DNA of 64,000 nt from Paractinoplanes brasiliensis (lineage in GTDB: Bacteria > Actinomycetota > Actinomycetes > Mycobacteriales > Micromonosporaceae). Shown here one piece after another: positions 1 to 8,785 of the stretch (position 1 is its first letter; each line of letters starts with the position of its first letter). The notes beneath the pieces were generated by a model. The model saw only the letters and a list, made by a program, of their open reading frames with translations. It searched no databases and was not told the origin of the DNA. The position numbers were made by a program, and so were the translations under genes. The stretch spans positions 6,430,001 through 6,494,000 of the forward strand of contig NZ_SNWR01000001.1 of assembly GCF_004362215.1 (NCBI RefSeq), in the 5' to 3' direction.

Positions 1-180
1 GTCGGCGAGTTCCGGGCCGTGCACCCGGGCGACGGCGTGGTGCTGGACACCGTGGCCTGGGCGAGCTTCGCGGCCGCGCGGGTGATCGGCGACCGTCAGC
101 CGGTCGGGACGGCATTCCAGGAGACGCGCGGCGGCGCGGGCCCGCTGCACGATGAAGAAGCGTCATCGCCGTGGCTGTGA
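1..180 (+). CDS. C-terminal fragment of an unrecognised protein
   Basis: Frame 1 is open from the window edge to a TGA at 178-180 and gives 59 residues ending DEEASSPWL. The rest of the gene lies outside the window. It runs in the same direction as the DUF1702 gene, 28 bp upstream of it, so it probably belongs to the same enediyne transcription unit. I do not recognise the fragment, and it has no clear motif or membrane segment. Confidence 0.5.
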   Translation, partial: VGEFRAVHPGDGVVLDTVAWASFAAARVIGDRQPVGTAFQETRGGAGPLHDEEASSPWL

Positions 181-208
181 CGCCCGAGTCGGACCAGGAG
201 GAGCATCG

Positions 209-1204
209 ATGCCGTCGCTCACGGGAGCGCTGCGCAGGTTCGCGCTGGCGCCGTCACCGGCCCACATCTCCTTCGCCGGACGCGGCTTTCCGGCCGCGGG
301 CTCGGCGGCCGGCCGGCGCCTGGAGGCCATCCCGCAGGCCGTCGTCTGCGGATTCGAATGGGCCATCGACGGCCTGCGCCAGTCCGAGGTGGTCAGCCGC
401 CTCGAGCTGGTCGACCCCGAGCACCGGGGGTTCGCCTACGAGGGCGCGACCATGGCCTACACCGTGCGCGACGCGATGGCGGCCGGCCGTGCCACCCGGG
501 CCCGGGAACTGCTGCGCGGTCCCGCCGTGCCGCACACGTTCCTCACCTACATCGGCATCGGGTTCGCCATGGCCCGGCTGCCCCGCGCCCTGTGGCGCAA
601 TGTGCTGCCCGACCTCGACGGGACGCCGTACTACCCGACGATGAGCTGGCTCGCCGTCGACGGGTACGGCTTCGACCTGGCTTACTTCCACACCGAGCGG
701 TACGTGACACGGCAGGTGCGGCCCGCGCCGTACCCGTGGCTGGGTCACCCCGGCTACTTCCGCCGGGCGGCCGACCAGGGCATCGGGCGCGCGCTCTGGT
801 TCATCCACGGCGGCTCGCCCACGGGGGTGTCGGCGGCGGTGGCCGCGTTCGCTGCCGATCGCCGGGCCGACCTGTGGAGCGGGGTGGGTCTGGCGGCCAC
901 ATTCGCCGGCGGCTGCGACGTCACCGGGCTGCGATCGCTGCTCGTGGACGCAGGCACGGACGCCGCCCATCTGGGCCAGGGCGCTGTCTTCGCGGCCAAG
1001 GCCCGTTCCTACTCGGGGTTCGTCCCCGAGCACACCGAGGCCGCCGTCCGGGCGCTCGCCGGCGTCGACGTGCGAGCTGCGGCCGCCCTCGCCGACGACG
1101 TCGCCGTGACCGGCTTCGCCGATGAGGACGAGGTCGACTACGAGGTCTGGCGCGGCCGCGTCCGGCATCGGCTGGCGCCGCTCGAGCCGGGCGTTCAACG
1201 CTGA
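209..1204 (+). CDS. DUF1702 family enediyne biosynthesis protein (UnbL-like)
   Basis: A 331-residue protein with the features of DUF1702, a conserved family of unknown biochemical role found next to enediyne polyketide synthases. Seen: an N-terminal stretch reading FAGRGFPA, a VCGFEWAID segment, GIGFAMARLPR near the middle, and a C-terminal VDYEVWRGRVR. I chose the ATG at 209 because AGGAGG lies about 7 bases upstream; the ATG at 152 adds an arginine-rich leader with no ribosome site and overlaps the preceding gene. The PKS follows 127 bp downstream on the same strand. With UnbV and UnbU at 19.5-22.5 kb, all three conserved unknown enediyne accessory proteins seem to be present. The family assignment is from memory; the function is unknown. 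Confidence 0.8.
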   Translation: MPSLTGALRRFALAPSPAHISFAGRGFPAAGSAAGRRLEAIPQAVVCGFEWAIDGLRQSEVVSRLELVDPEHRGFAYEGATMAYTVRDAMAAGRATRARELLRGPAVPHTFLTYIGIGFAMARLPRALWRNVLPDLDGTPYYPTMSWLAVDGYGFDLAYFHTERYVTRQVRPAPYPWLGHPGYFRRAADQGIGRALWFIHGGSPTGVSAAVAAFAADRRADLWSGVGLAATFAGGCDVTGLRSLLVDAGTDAAHLGQGAVFAAKARSYSGFVPEHTEAAVRALAGVDVRAAAALADDVAVTGFADEDEVDYEVWRGRVRHRLAPLEPGVQR

Positions 1205-1207
1205 TCC

Positions 1208-1227
1208 GCGGGCCGGTCGCGGCCCGC
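1208..1227 (+). terminator. Hairpin after the DUF1702 gene
   Basis: A perfect 7-bp stem, GCGGGCC/GGCCCGC, with a six-base loop starts four bases after the DUF1702 stop codon. There is no T-tract. It could be a weak terminator or an mRNA-stabilising stem between the DUF1702 and PKS genes. Confidence 0.35.
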
Positions 1228-1331
1228 ACACGACGAGTTCCGCCGGAGGACGGTCGCACCCGGGCCGAGCCGGTGCTGACCCCTGCCCGGGCTCGGGGCG
1301 AACGTATCGCGGGAAGAGAAAGGCCGAGAGT

Positions 1332-4300
1332 ATGACCAGGATCGCCATCGTCGGCATCGCGTGCCGTTACCCGGACGCGACCTCGCCCAAGGAGTTGTGG
1401 GAGAACGCCGTGGCCGGTCGGCGCGCGTTCCGCCGCCTGCCCGACGTACGGATGCGCCTCGAGGACTACTGGGACGCGGATCGCAGCGCGCCGGACAAGT
1501 TCTACGCGCGCAACGCCGCCGTCATCGAGGGTTACGAGTTCGACCGGATCGCGTACAAGGTGGCCGGGAGCACCTATCGGGGCACCGATCTCACCCACTG
1601 GCTGGCGCTCGACGTGGCGGCCATGGCGCTGGCCGACGCCGGCTTCCCGATGGCCGAGCGGCTGCCGCGCGAACGTACCGGTGTCATCGTCGGCAACACG
1701 CTGACCGGCGAGTTCTCCCGGGCCAACCAGCTCCGGCTGCGCTGGCCCTTCGTCCGGCGGATGGTCGCGGCCGCGCTCAAGGAACAGGACTGGAACGACG
1801 ACCAGCTGGCCGATTTCCTCGACACCTTCGAGGCCACCTTCAAGAGCCCGTTCCCCGCGGTCGACGAGGACACGCTGGCGGGCGGCCTGTCCAACACCAT
1901 CGCCGGGCGCATCTGCAACCACTTCGACCTCAAGGGCGGCGGTTACACAGTGGACGGCGCCTGCTCGTCCTCGCTGTTGTCGGTCGCGACCGCCTGCAAG
2001 GGGCTGCTCGACGGGGAGCTGGACGTGGCCATCGCCGGCGGCGTCGACCTCTCCATCGACCCCTTCGAGATCATCGGTTTCGCCAAGACCGGAGCGCTCG
2101 CAACCGGCGAGATGCGCCTGTACGACCGCAACTCCAACGGTTTCTGGCCCGGCGAGGGCTGCGGCATGGTCGTGCTGATGCGTGAGGACGACGCCGTCGC
2201 CGCCGGGCACCGGATCTACGCCTCGATCGCCGGCTGGGGCATCTCGTCGGACGGCAAGGGCGGCATGACCCGGCCGGAGCTGGCCGGCTACCGCCTCGCG
2301 CTGCGACGGGCGTACGAGCGTGCCGGTTTCGGCATCGAGACCGTCCCGCTCTTCGAGGGGCACGGCACCGGCACGCAGGTCGGTGACGCCACCGAGCTGA
2401 CCGCGCTCGCGACCGCCCGCGGCGAGGCGGCCCGGCCGGGCGCACGACCCGCCGCCGTCGGATCGATCAAGGCGATGATCGGGCACACCAAGGCCGCCGC
2501 GGGCGTGGCCGGGCTGATCAAGGCGGCCATGGCCGTGCACCACGAGGTGCTGCCGCCGACGATCGGCTGCGTCGACCCGCACGAGGTGCTCGCCGCCGAG
2601 GACGCGCCGCTGCGCCCGCTGCGCAAGGCCGAGGCGTGGCCGGCGGACGAAGCCGTGCGGGCCGGCGTCACCGCGATGGGCTTCGGCGGCATCAACACGC
2701 ACATCGTGCTCGAGAACACGCGGCCACGGCGCCGGGCCCGGCTGGACACCCGCACCGGCGACCTGGCCTCCTCGCTGCAGGACGCCGAACTGCTGCTGGT
2801 CGACGCCCTGTCGGCCGGCGAGCTGCGTGAGCGGCTGACCCGGCTCACCGATTTCGTGGCCGGTGTGGCGTACGCCGAGCTGTCCGACCTCGCCGGGACG
2901 CTGCACCGGGAGCTGCGTGACCTCCCGTGGCGCGCCGCCGTGGTGGCCTCCTCGCCCGAGCAGGCGGAGCGGCGGCTGCGCCGGCTCGGTGAGGCGCTGG
3001 ACGCGGGACAGACCGCGGTGTTCGACCCCGACGGCGGCAGCTTCCTCGGCTCGGCCACCGGTCCCGGCCGGGTCGCGTTCCTCTTCCCCGGCCAGGGCTC
3101 CGGCCGTGGCACCAGCGGCGGAGCCCTGCGCCGCCGGTTCGCCGAGGCCGAGGAGGTGTACCAGCGGGCGGGCCTGCCCTCGTCCGGCGACATGGTCGCC
3201 ACTCAGACCGCCCAGCCCCGCATCGTCACCGGCTCGCTCGCCGGTTTGCAGGTGCTCGCGGGCATCGGCATCGACGCCCACGCGGCGGTCGGGCACAGCC
3301 TGGGGGAGATCGCCGCCCTGCACTGGGCCGGCGCCGTCGACGAGGACGCGCTGCTGCGCATCGCCGGGATCCGGGGCCGCACGATGGCCGAGCACAGCAC
3401 GTCGGGCACGATGGCCGGGCTGGGCGGCAGCGCCGAGCAGGTCGAGGCGTTGGGGCTGGACCCGGCGGTGGTGATCGCCGGATACAACGGACCGCACCAG
3501 ACCGTCGTCGCCGGCGACCTCGAGTCGGTCCGGCAGGCGTGCGACCAGGCCAAGGAGGCGGGCATGACCGCCACCATGCTGGCGGTGTCGCACGCGTTCC
3601 ACTCGCCGCTGGTGGCGCCGGCGGCCGACGCCTTCGCCGAGCGGCTCGGCGCGGAGGCGTTCGGCGAGGTGCGGCGGCGGGTCCACTCCACCGTGACCGG
3701 CGAGGTGCTCGACCCGGACACCGATGTCCAGGAGCTGCTGCGCCGCCAGATCACCGCCCCGGTCCGCTTCGCCCAGGCGGTGGAGCAGGCGGCCAAGGAC
3801 GTCGATCTGTTCATCGAGGTCGGCCCGGGGCGGGTGCTGAGCGGGCTGGCGGGCCAGATCGCCGCCGTGCCCGCGGTCTCGCTCAACACCGACGACGAGT
3901 CGATCGGCAGCCTGCTCGGCGTGGTGGCGGCCGCGTTCGTCGCCGCGTCCACCAGCGTCGACGCCGCCCTGTTCCACGGACGTCTGCTGCGTCCCCTGCA
4001 GGTCGGCGCGGAGTTCTCGTTCTTCGCCAACCCGTGCGAACAGGCGCCGTCGCTGACGCTCGCTGCCAAGCCGGCCACCCGGCCCGAGACGCCCGCCGAG
4101 CGGGCCGGGGACGGCGAGGGCGCGCTGGACCTGTTGCGCCGGCTCGCGGCCGACCGGGCCGAGTTGCCGCCGGACCTGGTCGCCGCGGAGAGCCGGATGC
4201 TCGACGACCTGCACCTGAGCTCGATCACCGTCGGCCAGATCGTCAACCAGGTCGCGCAGGCGATGAACATCCCACCCGCGCAGGCCCCGACCAACTTCGC

Positions 4301-7094
4301 CACCGCGACGGTGCGTGAGCTGGCCGAGGCGCTGCAGGCGCAGGCCGGCACGGGGCTGAGCAGCGACACCGCGGCGGCGCCGGTCGTCACCGGCGCCGCC
4401 GACTGGGCCCGCGCCTGGCGGATCGACCTCGACGAACTGCCGCGGCCGGCCCCGGCGCCGGCCGCCGGGAACGGGCCCTGGCGGTTGTACGCCGACGCCG
4501 GCGACTCCCTGGCCGCCCGGCTGGCTGCCGCCCTCGAGACCGCTCGGGCCGGCGCCGGTGTCCTGGTGGCGGTCCCGCCGTCCGGGGACCTCAGCGGTGC
4601 CCTGGACGGCGTCAAGGAAGCGGTGACCGGCGACGGCCGGCGCTCGCTGGTGTTGTTGCAGCGCGGAGCGGTCGGGGCCGGACTGGCCAAGACCGCCCAC
4701 CTCGAAGCGCCCGCCCTCCGGACGACCGTGCTCCGCGTCCCGGACGGCTGGGACGACGTGGAGACGCTGGTCGCCGAGGTCGCCGCCACCACCGGGTTCA
4801 GCGAGGTGCACTACGATCCGGCCGGCGCGCGGAGGGTGCCGACCCTGCGGCCGATGTCCGTCGACCCGGCCGCCCCGGCGCCGCCGCTCGGCCCGTCCGA
4901 CGTGCTGCTGGTGACCGGCGGCGGCAAGGGGATCACGGCCGAGTGCGCGCTCGCGATGGCTCAGGACAGCGGTGCGGCCCTGGCCGTGCTGGGCCGCTCC
5001 GACCCGGACGGCGACCCCGAGCTGGCCGCCAACCTGCGCCGGATCGCCGCCGCCGGTGTCACCGTGCGCTACGCCCGCGCCGACGTCACCCGCCCCGAAC
5101 AGGTGCGTGCCGCGGTCGGCGCCCTCGCCGCCGAGCTGGGTGAGGTGACGGCCGTGCTGCACGGGGCGGGCCGCAACGAGCCCAAGGCCCTGACCAGCGT
5201 GACGACGGACGACCTGCGCGCCACGGCCGAGCCCAAGGTGGACGGTCTGCGGCACGTGCTCGACGTGGTCGGCCCAGGGCTGCGGCTGCTCGTCACGCTG
5301 GGCAGCATCATCGGCCGGGCCGGCCTGCGCGGCGAGGCGCACTACTCGGTCGCCAACGAGCGGCTCGCCGAGCTGACCGCCCGGGTCGGCGCGGACAACC
5401 CGGACTGCCGGGCGATCTGCCTCGAGTGGTCGGTCTGGTCGGGCGTCGGCATGGGCGAGCGCCTGGCCGTCGTCGAGGCGCTTTCCCGCGACGGGATCAC
5501 GCCGGTGACGCCCGACCAGGGCATCCGGATCCTCCGGCGGCTGCTCGCCGACACCCGCACGCCCGGCGTCGTGGTGATCAGCGGGCGCACCGAGGGCATC
5601 CACACGGTGCGCTACGACGAGCCGGAGCTGCCGCTGCTGCGCTTCACCGAACGGCCGCTGGTGCGCTACCACGGCGTCGAGCTGGTCACCGAGGTGGAGC
5701 TGAGCGCCGGCACCGACCTCTACCTCGCCGACCACCACCTCGACGGCAACATGCTGTTCCCGGCGGTCTTCGGCATGGAGGCGATGGCCCAGGTGAGCGC
5801 GGCCGTGACGGGCCGAGCCGAACCGCCGGTCATCGAGAACGCGGAGTTCCTGCGCCCGATCGTGGTGCCGCCCGGCGGCTCGACGACGATCCGGGTCGCG
5901 GCCACCGTGGTCGCGGACGACGCGGTCGAGGTCGCCATCCACAGCGCCGAGACCGGCTTCGCGGTGGAGCATTTCCGCGCCCGCTGCCGCTACCCGGTTC
6001 AGCCGGCGCCGGACGCGCCGTTCGGCACGGTCGCGGACGGCCAGCCCGAGGTGGCCGTCGACCCGGCGGCCGACCTGTACGGCGACGTGCTCTTCCAGGG
6101 CGCCCGGTTCCAGCGCGTACGCCGCTACCACCGGGCCGCCGCACGCGACGTCGACGCCGAGCTCGCCGCCGCGCCCGGAACCGCCTGGTTCAGCGCCTAC
6201 CTTCCGCAGACGTTGCTGCTCGGCGACCCCGGCATCCGGGACGCGCTGATGCACGGAACCCAGGTGTGTGTGCCCGACGCGACGCTGCTGCCGGCCGGTG
6301 TCACCCGCATCCACCCGGCCGGCGCCCGGCTCGGCGGGGAAGGGCGGTTCCGTTACCGGGCGGTCGAGCGCCGGCAGGACGGCGACGCGTACGTCTACGA
6401 CGTCGTCCTGTGCACGCCGGACGGCACGGTGATCGAGCGCTGGGACGGGCTGAGATTGCACGCCGTGCGCAAGAAGGACGGCCGCGGGCCGTGGGTCGTG
6501 CCGCTGCTCGGCGCGTACCTGACCCGGGCGGCGGCCGAGGTCGCGGGGATGCGGGTCGAGGTCGCCGTGGAGCAGAGCGGCGAGCCGGCCGCCGACTACC
6601 TGGCCTGGCGTCGCGCCCGCACCAGCCGGGTGATCGCACGAGCCCTGGGCCGCCCGTCCGTGATCACCTACCGTCCCGACGGGCGGCCGGAGACACCCGG
6701 GGCGTCGATCTCGGCCGGGCACGGGGCCGGCGTCACGATCGGGGTCGCCGGCGACGGCCCGGTGGGCTGCGACGTGGAGGTGGTCGAGCGGCGGGAGCCG
6801 GACACCTGGGCCGGGCTCCTCGGCCGGCACGCCGGGCTGGCCGACATCGTGGTCACGATGCTGGGCGAAGAGGCGGGCACGGCGTCGACACGGGTCTGGA
6901 CGGCGATCGAGTCGTTGCGCAAGGCCGGGCAGTCCGACCGGACGCCGCTGGTGCTCCTGCCGGATGCCCGGCCGGGCTGGGTGACGTTCTCGTCCGGGGA
7001 GCTGCGGGTCGCCACGTTCGCCACGACCGTACGGGGTGTCGAGAAACCGGTGGTGTTCGCGCTGCTGGCCGACGCTCAGCCCGGGACCCGGTGA
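1332..7094 (+). CDS. Enediyne iterative type I polyketide synthase (PKSE)
   Basis: A 1920-residue single-module iterative PKS of the enediyne type, which builds the linear polyene precursor of the enediyne core. Domains in order: KS (about 1-450) with the active-site Cys at 211 in GACSSSL and later His motifs EGHGTGT and GHTKAAAG; AT (about 580-880) with Ser 656 in GHSLGE; ACP with its carrier Ser near 963 in DLHLSSITV; KR near 1200-1400 with GGGKGITAE; DH with His near 1467 in DHHLDGNMLFP; and a C-terminal phosphopantetheinyl transferase with GCDVEVVE near 1811 and a WTAIESLRK motif. The integral PPTase and single ACP between AT and KR are diagnostic of PKSE. Length fits the family (about 1900). 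The stop overlaps the start of the flavin reductase gene, so the two are translationally coupled. No E10 thioesterase follows, which is unusual. Confidence 0.95.
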   Translation: MTRIAIVGIACRYPDATSPKELWENAVAGRRAFRRLPDVRMRLEDYWDADRSAPDKFYARNAAVIEGYEFDRIAYKVAGSTYRGTDLTHWLALDVAAMALADAGFPMAERLPRERTGVIVGNTLTGEFSRANQLRLRWPFVRRMVAAALKEQDWNDDQLADFLDTFEATFKSPFPAVDEDTLAGGLSNTIAGRICNHFDLKGGGYTVDGACSSSLLSVATACKGLLDGELDVAIAGGVDLSIDPFEIIGFAKTGALATGEMRLYDRNSNGFWPGEGCGMVVLMREDDAVAAGHRIYASIAGWGISSDGKGGMTRPELAGYRLALRRAYERAGFGIETVPLFEGHGTGTQVGDATELTALATARGEAARPGARPAAVGSIKAMIGHTKAAAGVAGLIKAAMAVHHEVLPPTIGCVDPHEVLAAEDAPLRPLRKAEAWPADEAVRAGVTAMGFGGINTHIVLENTRPRRRARLDTRTGDLASSLQDAELLLVDALSAGELRERLTRLTDFVAGVAYAELSDLAGTLHRELRDLPWRAAVVASSPEQAERRLRRLGEALDAGQTAVFDPDGGSFLGSATGPGRVAFLFPGQGSGRGTSGGALRRRFAEAEEVYQRAGLPSSGDMVATQTAQPRIVTGSLAGLQVLAGIGIDAHAAVGHSLGEIAALHWAGAVDEDALLRIAGIRGRTMAEHSTSGTMAGLGGSAEQVEALGLDPAVVIAGYNGPHQTVVAGDLESVRQACDQAKEAGMTATMLAVSHAFHSPLVAPAADAFAERLGAEAFGEVRRRVHSTVTGEVLDPDTDVQELLRRQITAPVRFAQAVEQAAKDVDLFIEVGPGRVLSGLAGQIAAVPAVSLNTDDESIGSLLGVVAAAFVAASTSVDAALFHGRLLRPLQVGAEFSFFANPCEQAPSLTLAAKPATRPETPAERAGDGEGALDLLRRLAADRAELPPDLVAAESRMLDDLHLSSITVGQIVNQVAQAMNIPPAQAPTNFATATVRELAEALQAQAGTGLSSDTAAAPVVTGAADWARAWRIDLDELPRPAPAPAAGNGPWRLYADAGDSLAARLAAALETARAGAGVLVAVPPSGDLSGALDGVKEAVTGDGRRSLVLLQRGAVGAGLAKTAHLEAPALRTTVLRVPDGWDDVETLVAEVAATTGFSEVHYDPAGARRVPTLRPMSVDPAAPAPPLGPSDVLLVTGGGKGITAECALAMAQDSGAALAVLGRSDPDGDPELAANLRRIAAAGVTVRYARADVTRPEQVRAAVGALAAELGEVTAVLHGAGRNEPKALTSVTTDDLRATAEPKVDGLRHVLDVVGPGLRLLVTLGSIIGRAGLRGEAHYSVANERLAELTARVGADNPDCRAICLEWSVWSGVGMGERLAVVEALSRDGITPVTPDQGIRILRRLLADTRTPGVVVISGRTEGIHTVRYDEPELPLLRFTERPLVRYHGVELVTEVELSAGTDLYLADHHLDGNMLFPAVFGMEAMAQVSAAVTGRAEPPVIENAEFLRPIVVPPGGSTTIRVAATVVADDAVEVAIHSAETGFAVEHFRARCRYPVQPAPDAPFGTVADGQPEVAVDPAADLYGDVLFQGARFQRVRRYHRAAARDVDAELAAAPGTAWFSAYLPQTLLLGDPGIRDALMHGTQVCVPDATLLPAGVTRIHPAGARLGGEGRFRYRAVERRQDGDAYVYDVVLCTPDGTVIERWDGLRLHAVRKKDGRGPWVVPLLGAYLTRAAAEVAGMRVEVAVEQSGEPAADYLAWRRARTSRVIARALGRPSVITYRPDGRPETPGASISAGHGAGVTIGVAGDGPVGCDVEVVERREPDTWAGLLGRHAGLADIVVTMLGEEAGTASTRVWTAIESLRKAGQSDRTPLVLLPDARPGWVTFSSGELRVATFATTVRGVEKPVVFALLADAQPGTR

Positions 7095-7615
7095 TCGTCG
7101 TGACCGGACTGCCCGATCGCGCCGGCCTGCGCACCACCTTCGGCACGTTCGCCACCGGCATCACCGTGGTGACCGTCGGCGGCGCCCGCCCGCACGGGAT
7201 GACGGCGAACTCGTTCACCACCGTGTCACTGGACCCGGCCCTCGTCCTGGTGTGTGTCGGCCACGACGCGATCATGCACGAGGCGCTGGCCGAGAACGGC
7301 CGGTTCGGGGTGTCGATCCTCGCGTCCGGCCAGGAGGAGATCGCCCGTCACTTCGCCGACAACCGGCGCCCCCTCGGCTCGTCACAGTTCGACTTCGTGC
7401 CGTGGGTGCCCGGCCCGGACAGCGGCGCCCCGCTCATCGACGGCGCGGTGGCCCACTACGAGTGCGAGCTGTGGCGTGGCTACGACGGCGGCGATCACAC
7501 CATCTTCGTCGGCCGGCTGCTCTCCGTCCGGCGCTGCAACGAGGAGGACGTCCTGATCTACCTGCGCGGGCGTTTCCGTCAGCTGGAGCAGATGCCGCGG
7601 GACCTGGTCGGCTGA
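7091..7615 (+). CDS. Flavin reductase family protein (enediyne E6-like)
   Basis: A 174-residue protein of the HpaC-like flavin reductase family, which supplies reduced FMN or FAD to a two-component monooxygenase. Seen: FATGITVVTVGG near the start, GMTANSFTTVSLDPALVLVCV (the flavin-binding stretch), FGVSILASGQEEIARHF, and a terminal GRFRQLE. SgcE6-type proteins of enediyne clusters are the nearest known role. The GTG start overlaps the PKS stop by four bases (GTGA), and a strong hairpin follows, so this gene ends the PKS operon. No partner flavin-dependent hydroxylase is visible in the window. Confidence 0.85.
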   Translation: MIVVTGLPDRAGLRTTFGTFATGITVVTVGGARPHGMTANSFTTVSLDPALVLVCVGHDAIMHEALAENGRFGVSILASGQEEIARHFADNRRPLGSSQFDFVPWVPGPDSGAPLIDGAVAHYECELWRGYDGGDHTIFVGRLLSVRRCNEEDVLIYLRGRFRQLEQMPRDLVG

Positions 7616-7624
7616 GCGAGCCCC

Positions 7625-7668
7625 CGCCGTCGCGGGCCGCCCCATGCCCGGGGCGGCCCGCGACGGCG
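7625..7668 (+). terminator. Strong terminator hairpin after the PKS operon
   Basis: A perfect 19-bp GC-rich stem (7625-7643 pairing with 7650-7668) with the six-base loop ATGCCC, ten bases after the flavin reductase stop. No T-tract follows, as is common in actinomycete terminators. It separates the PKS operon from the LacI gene. Confidence 0.8.
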
Positions 7669-7723
7669 ATATCGGCATTCATGCATGCTGCGGCGGAGCC
7701 GGCCCAGCCGATAGGATCCCGGC

Positions 7724-8710
7724 ATGTCACGCAAAAGGCCCACGGTCGAGGACGTGGCGGCCGCGGCCGGGGTGTCCAAGGCGGCCGTGTCGCGAGTCCT
7801 CAACAACGCGCCCGGCGCCTCCACCGAGACCCGCGAGCACGTGCGCCGGGTGATCGCCCGCCTCGGCTACAAGCCCGACCCGGTCGCCCGCGCCCTGGCC
7901 AACGGGCACGGCGACCTGCTCGACCTGGTCGTCGTCGAGGACGACCAGGACCGGGTCGGGGCAAATCCGTTCTACAGCCGGGTCATCACCGGCGTCTTCC
8001 GGGCCCTCGAGGAAACCGGTGTCCAGCTCCGTCTGCGGGTGGTCGACGAGGCCGGCGCCGCCGCGCTGCCCGCACGCCTGGCCGGGTCCGGCAGCCTGGG
8101 CGTCCTGCTGGTCAACGTGCCGCCCCGGCTCGCCGCCGAGTTCCCGGCCCGGGGCCGGCCGGTCGTGTCGATGGGCCGCTCCGCGCCCGGGATCGCGTCG
8201 ATCGTGCCCGAGAACAGCGGCGGCGCCCACGCCGCCCTGCGTCACCTCTACGCGACCGGCCGGCGCCGCATCGCCGCGGTGCACGGGCCGCGGTGGAGCC
8301 CGTGTGCGGCCGACCGGCGCGACGGCTATCAGGCCGCGATGAGCGAGGCCGGCCTGCACGGGGTCTCGGCGCACGGCCCCTTCCGCCGCGAGACCGGTTA
8401 CGAGCTGACCCGTTTGCTGCTGGCCCGCGATCCTCGCCTGGACGCCGTCTTCGTCGGCTGTGACCTCATGGCGACCGGCGTCATGCAGGCCCTGGCCGAG
8501 GCGGGCCGCCGGATCCCGCACGACGTGGCGGTGATCGGCTTCGACGACGGCCCGATCGCGGCCTGCACCGTCCCGCCGATGTCGTCGGTGCACCAGCCGG
8601 TGGAGCAGATGGCCGAAACCGCCGCCCGGGCCGTGATCGACCGCAAGCCCGGCCGCGCGTGGGAGCAGACCTTCCCGACGACGTTGCGGGTCCGGGCCAG
8701 CTCAGGTTGA
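7724..8710 (+). CDS. LacI family transcriptional regulator
   Basis: A 328-residue LacI-family repressor. The N-terminal helix-turn-helix reads TVEDVAAAAGVSKAAVSRVLN (residues about 6-26), followed by the hinge region (YKPDPVARALA) and a periplasmic-binding-protein-like sensor domain with AVFVGCDLMATGVMQAL and VAVIGFDDGPIA. It should bind a sugar-like or other small ligand. It follows the PKS operon terminator and is convergent with an MFS exporter. A partly symmetric sequence around 7674-7692 (GCATTCATGCATGCTGC) lies about 33 bases before its ATG and could be its own operator; this is a guess. Its target in the enediyne cluster is unknown. Confidence 0.92.
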   Translation: MSRKRPTVEDVAAAAGVSKAAVSRVLNNAPGASTETREHVRRVIARLGYKPDPVARALANGHGDLLDLVVVEDDQDRVGANPFYSRVITGVFRALEETGVQLRLRVVDEAGAAALPARLAGSGSLGVLLVNVPPRLAAEFPARGRPVVSMGRSAPGIASIVPENSGGAHAALRHLYATGRRRIAAVHGPRWSPCAADRRDGYQAAMSEAGLHGVSAHGPFRRETGYELTRLLLARDPRLDAVFVGCDLMATGVMQALAEAGRRIPHDVAVIGFDDGPIAACTVPPMSSVHQPVEQMAETAARAVIDRKPGRAWEQTFPTTLRVRASSG

Positions 8711-8785
8711 CCCGGCGAGTTGGTCGTCCGGCGTATCGGGCGGAGAAGCCGCGGCGTGCGTTCCTTCACCGTCGACGCCGGCCGG

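Noticed and set aside
921..6830. A 1969-codon open frame antisense to the PKS gene.
   Set aside because: It is a GC-skew shadow of the PKS; its translation is His/Arg/Gly-rich with no recognisable domain, and the PKS strand has clear enzyme motifs throughout.
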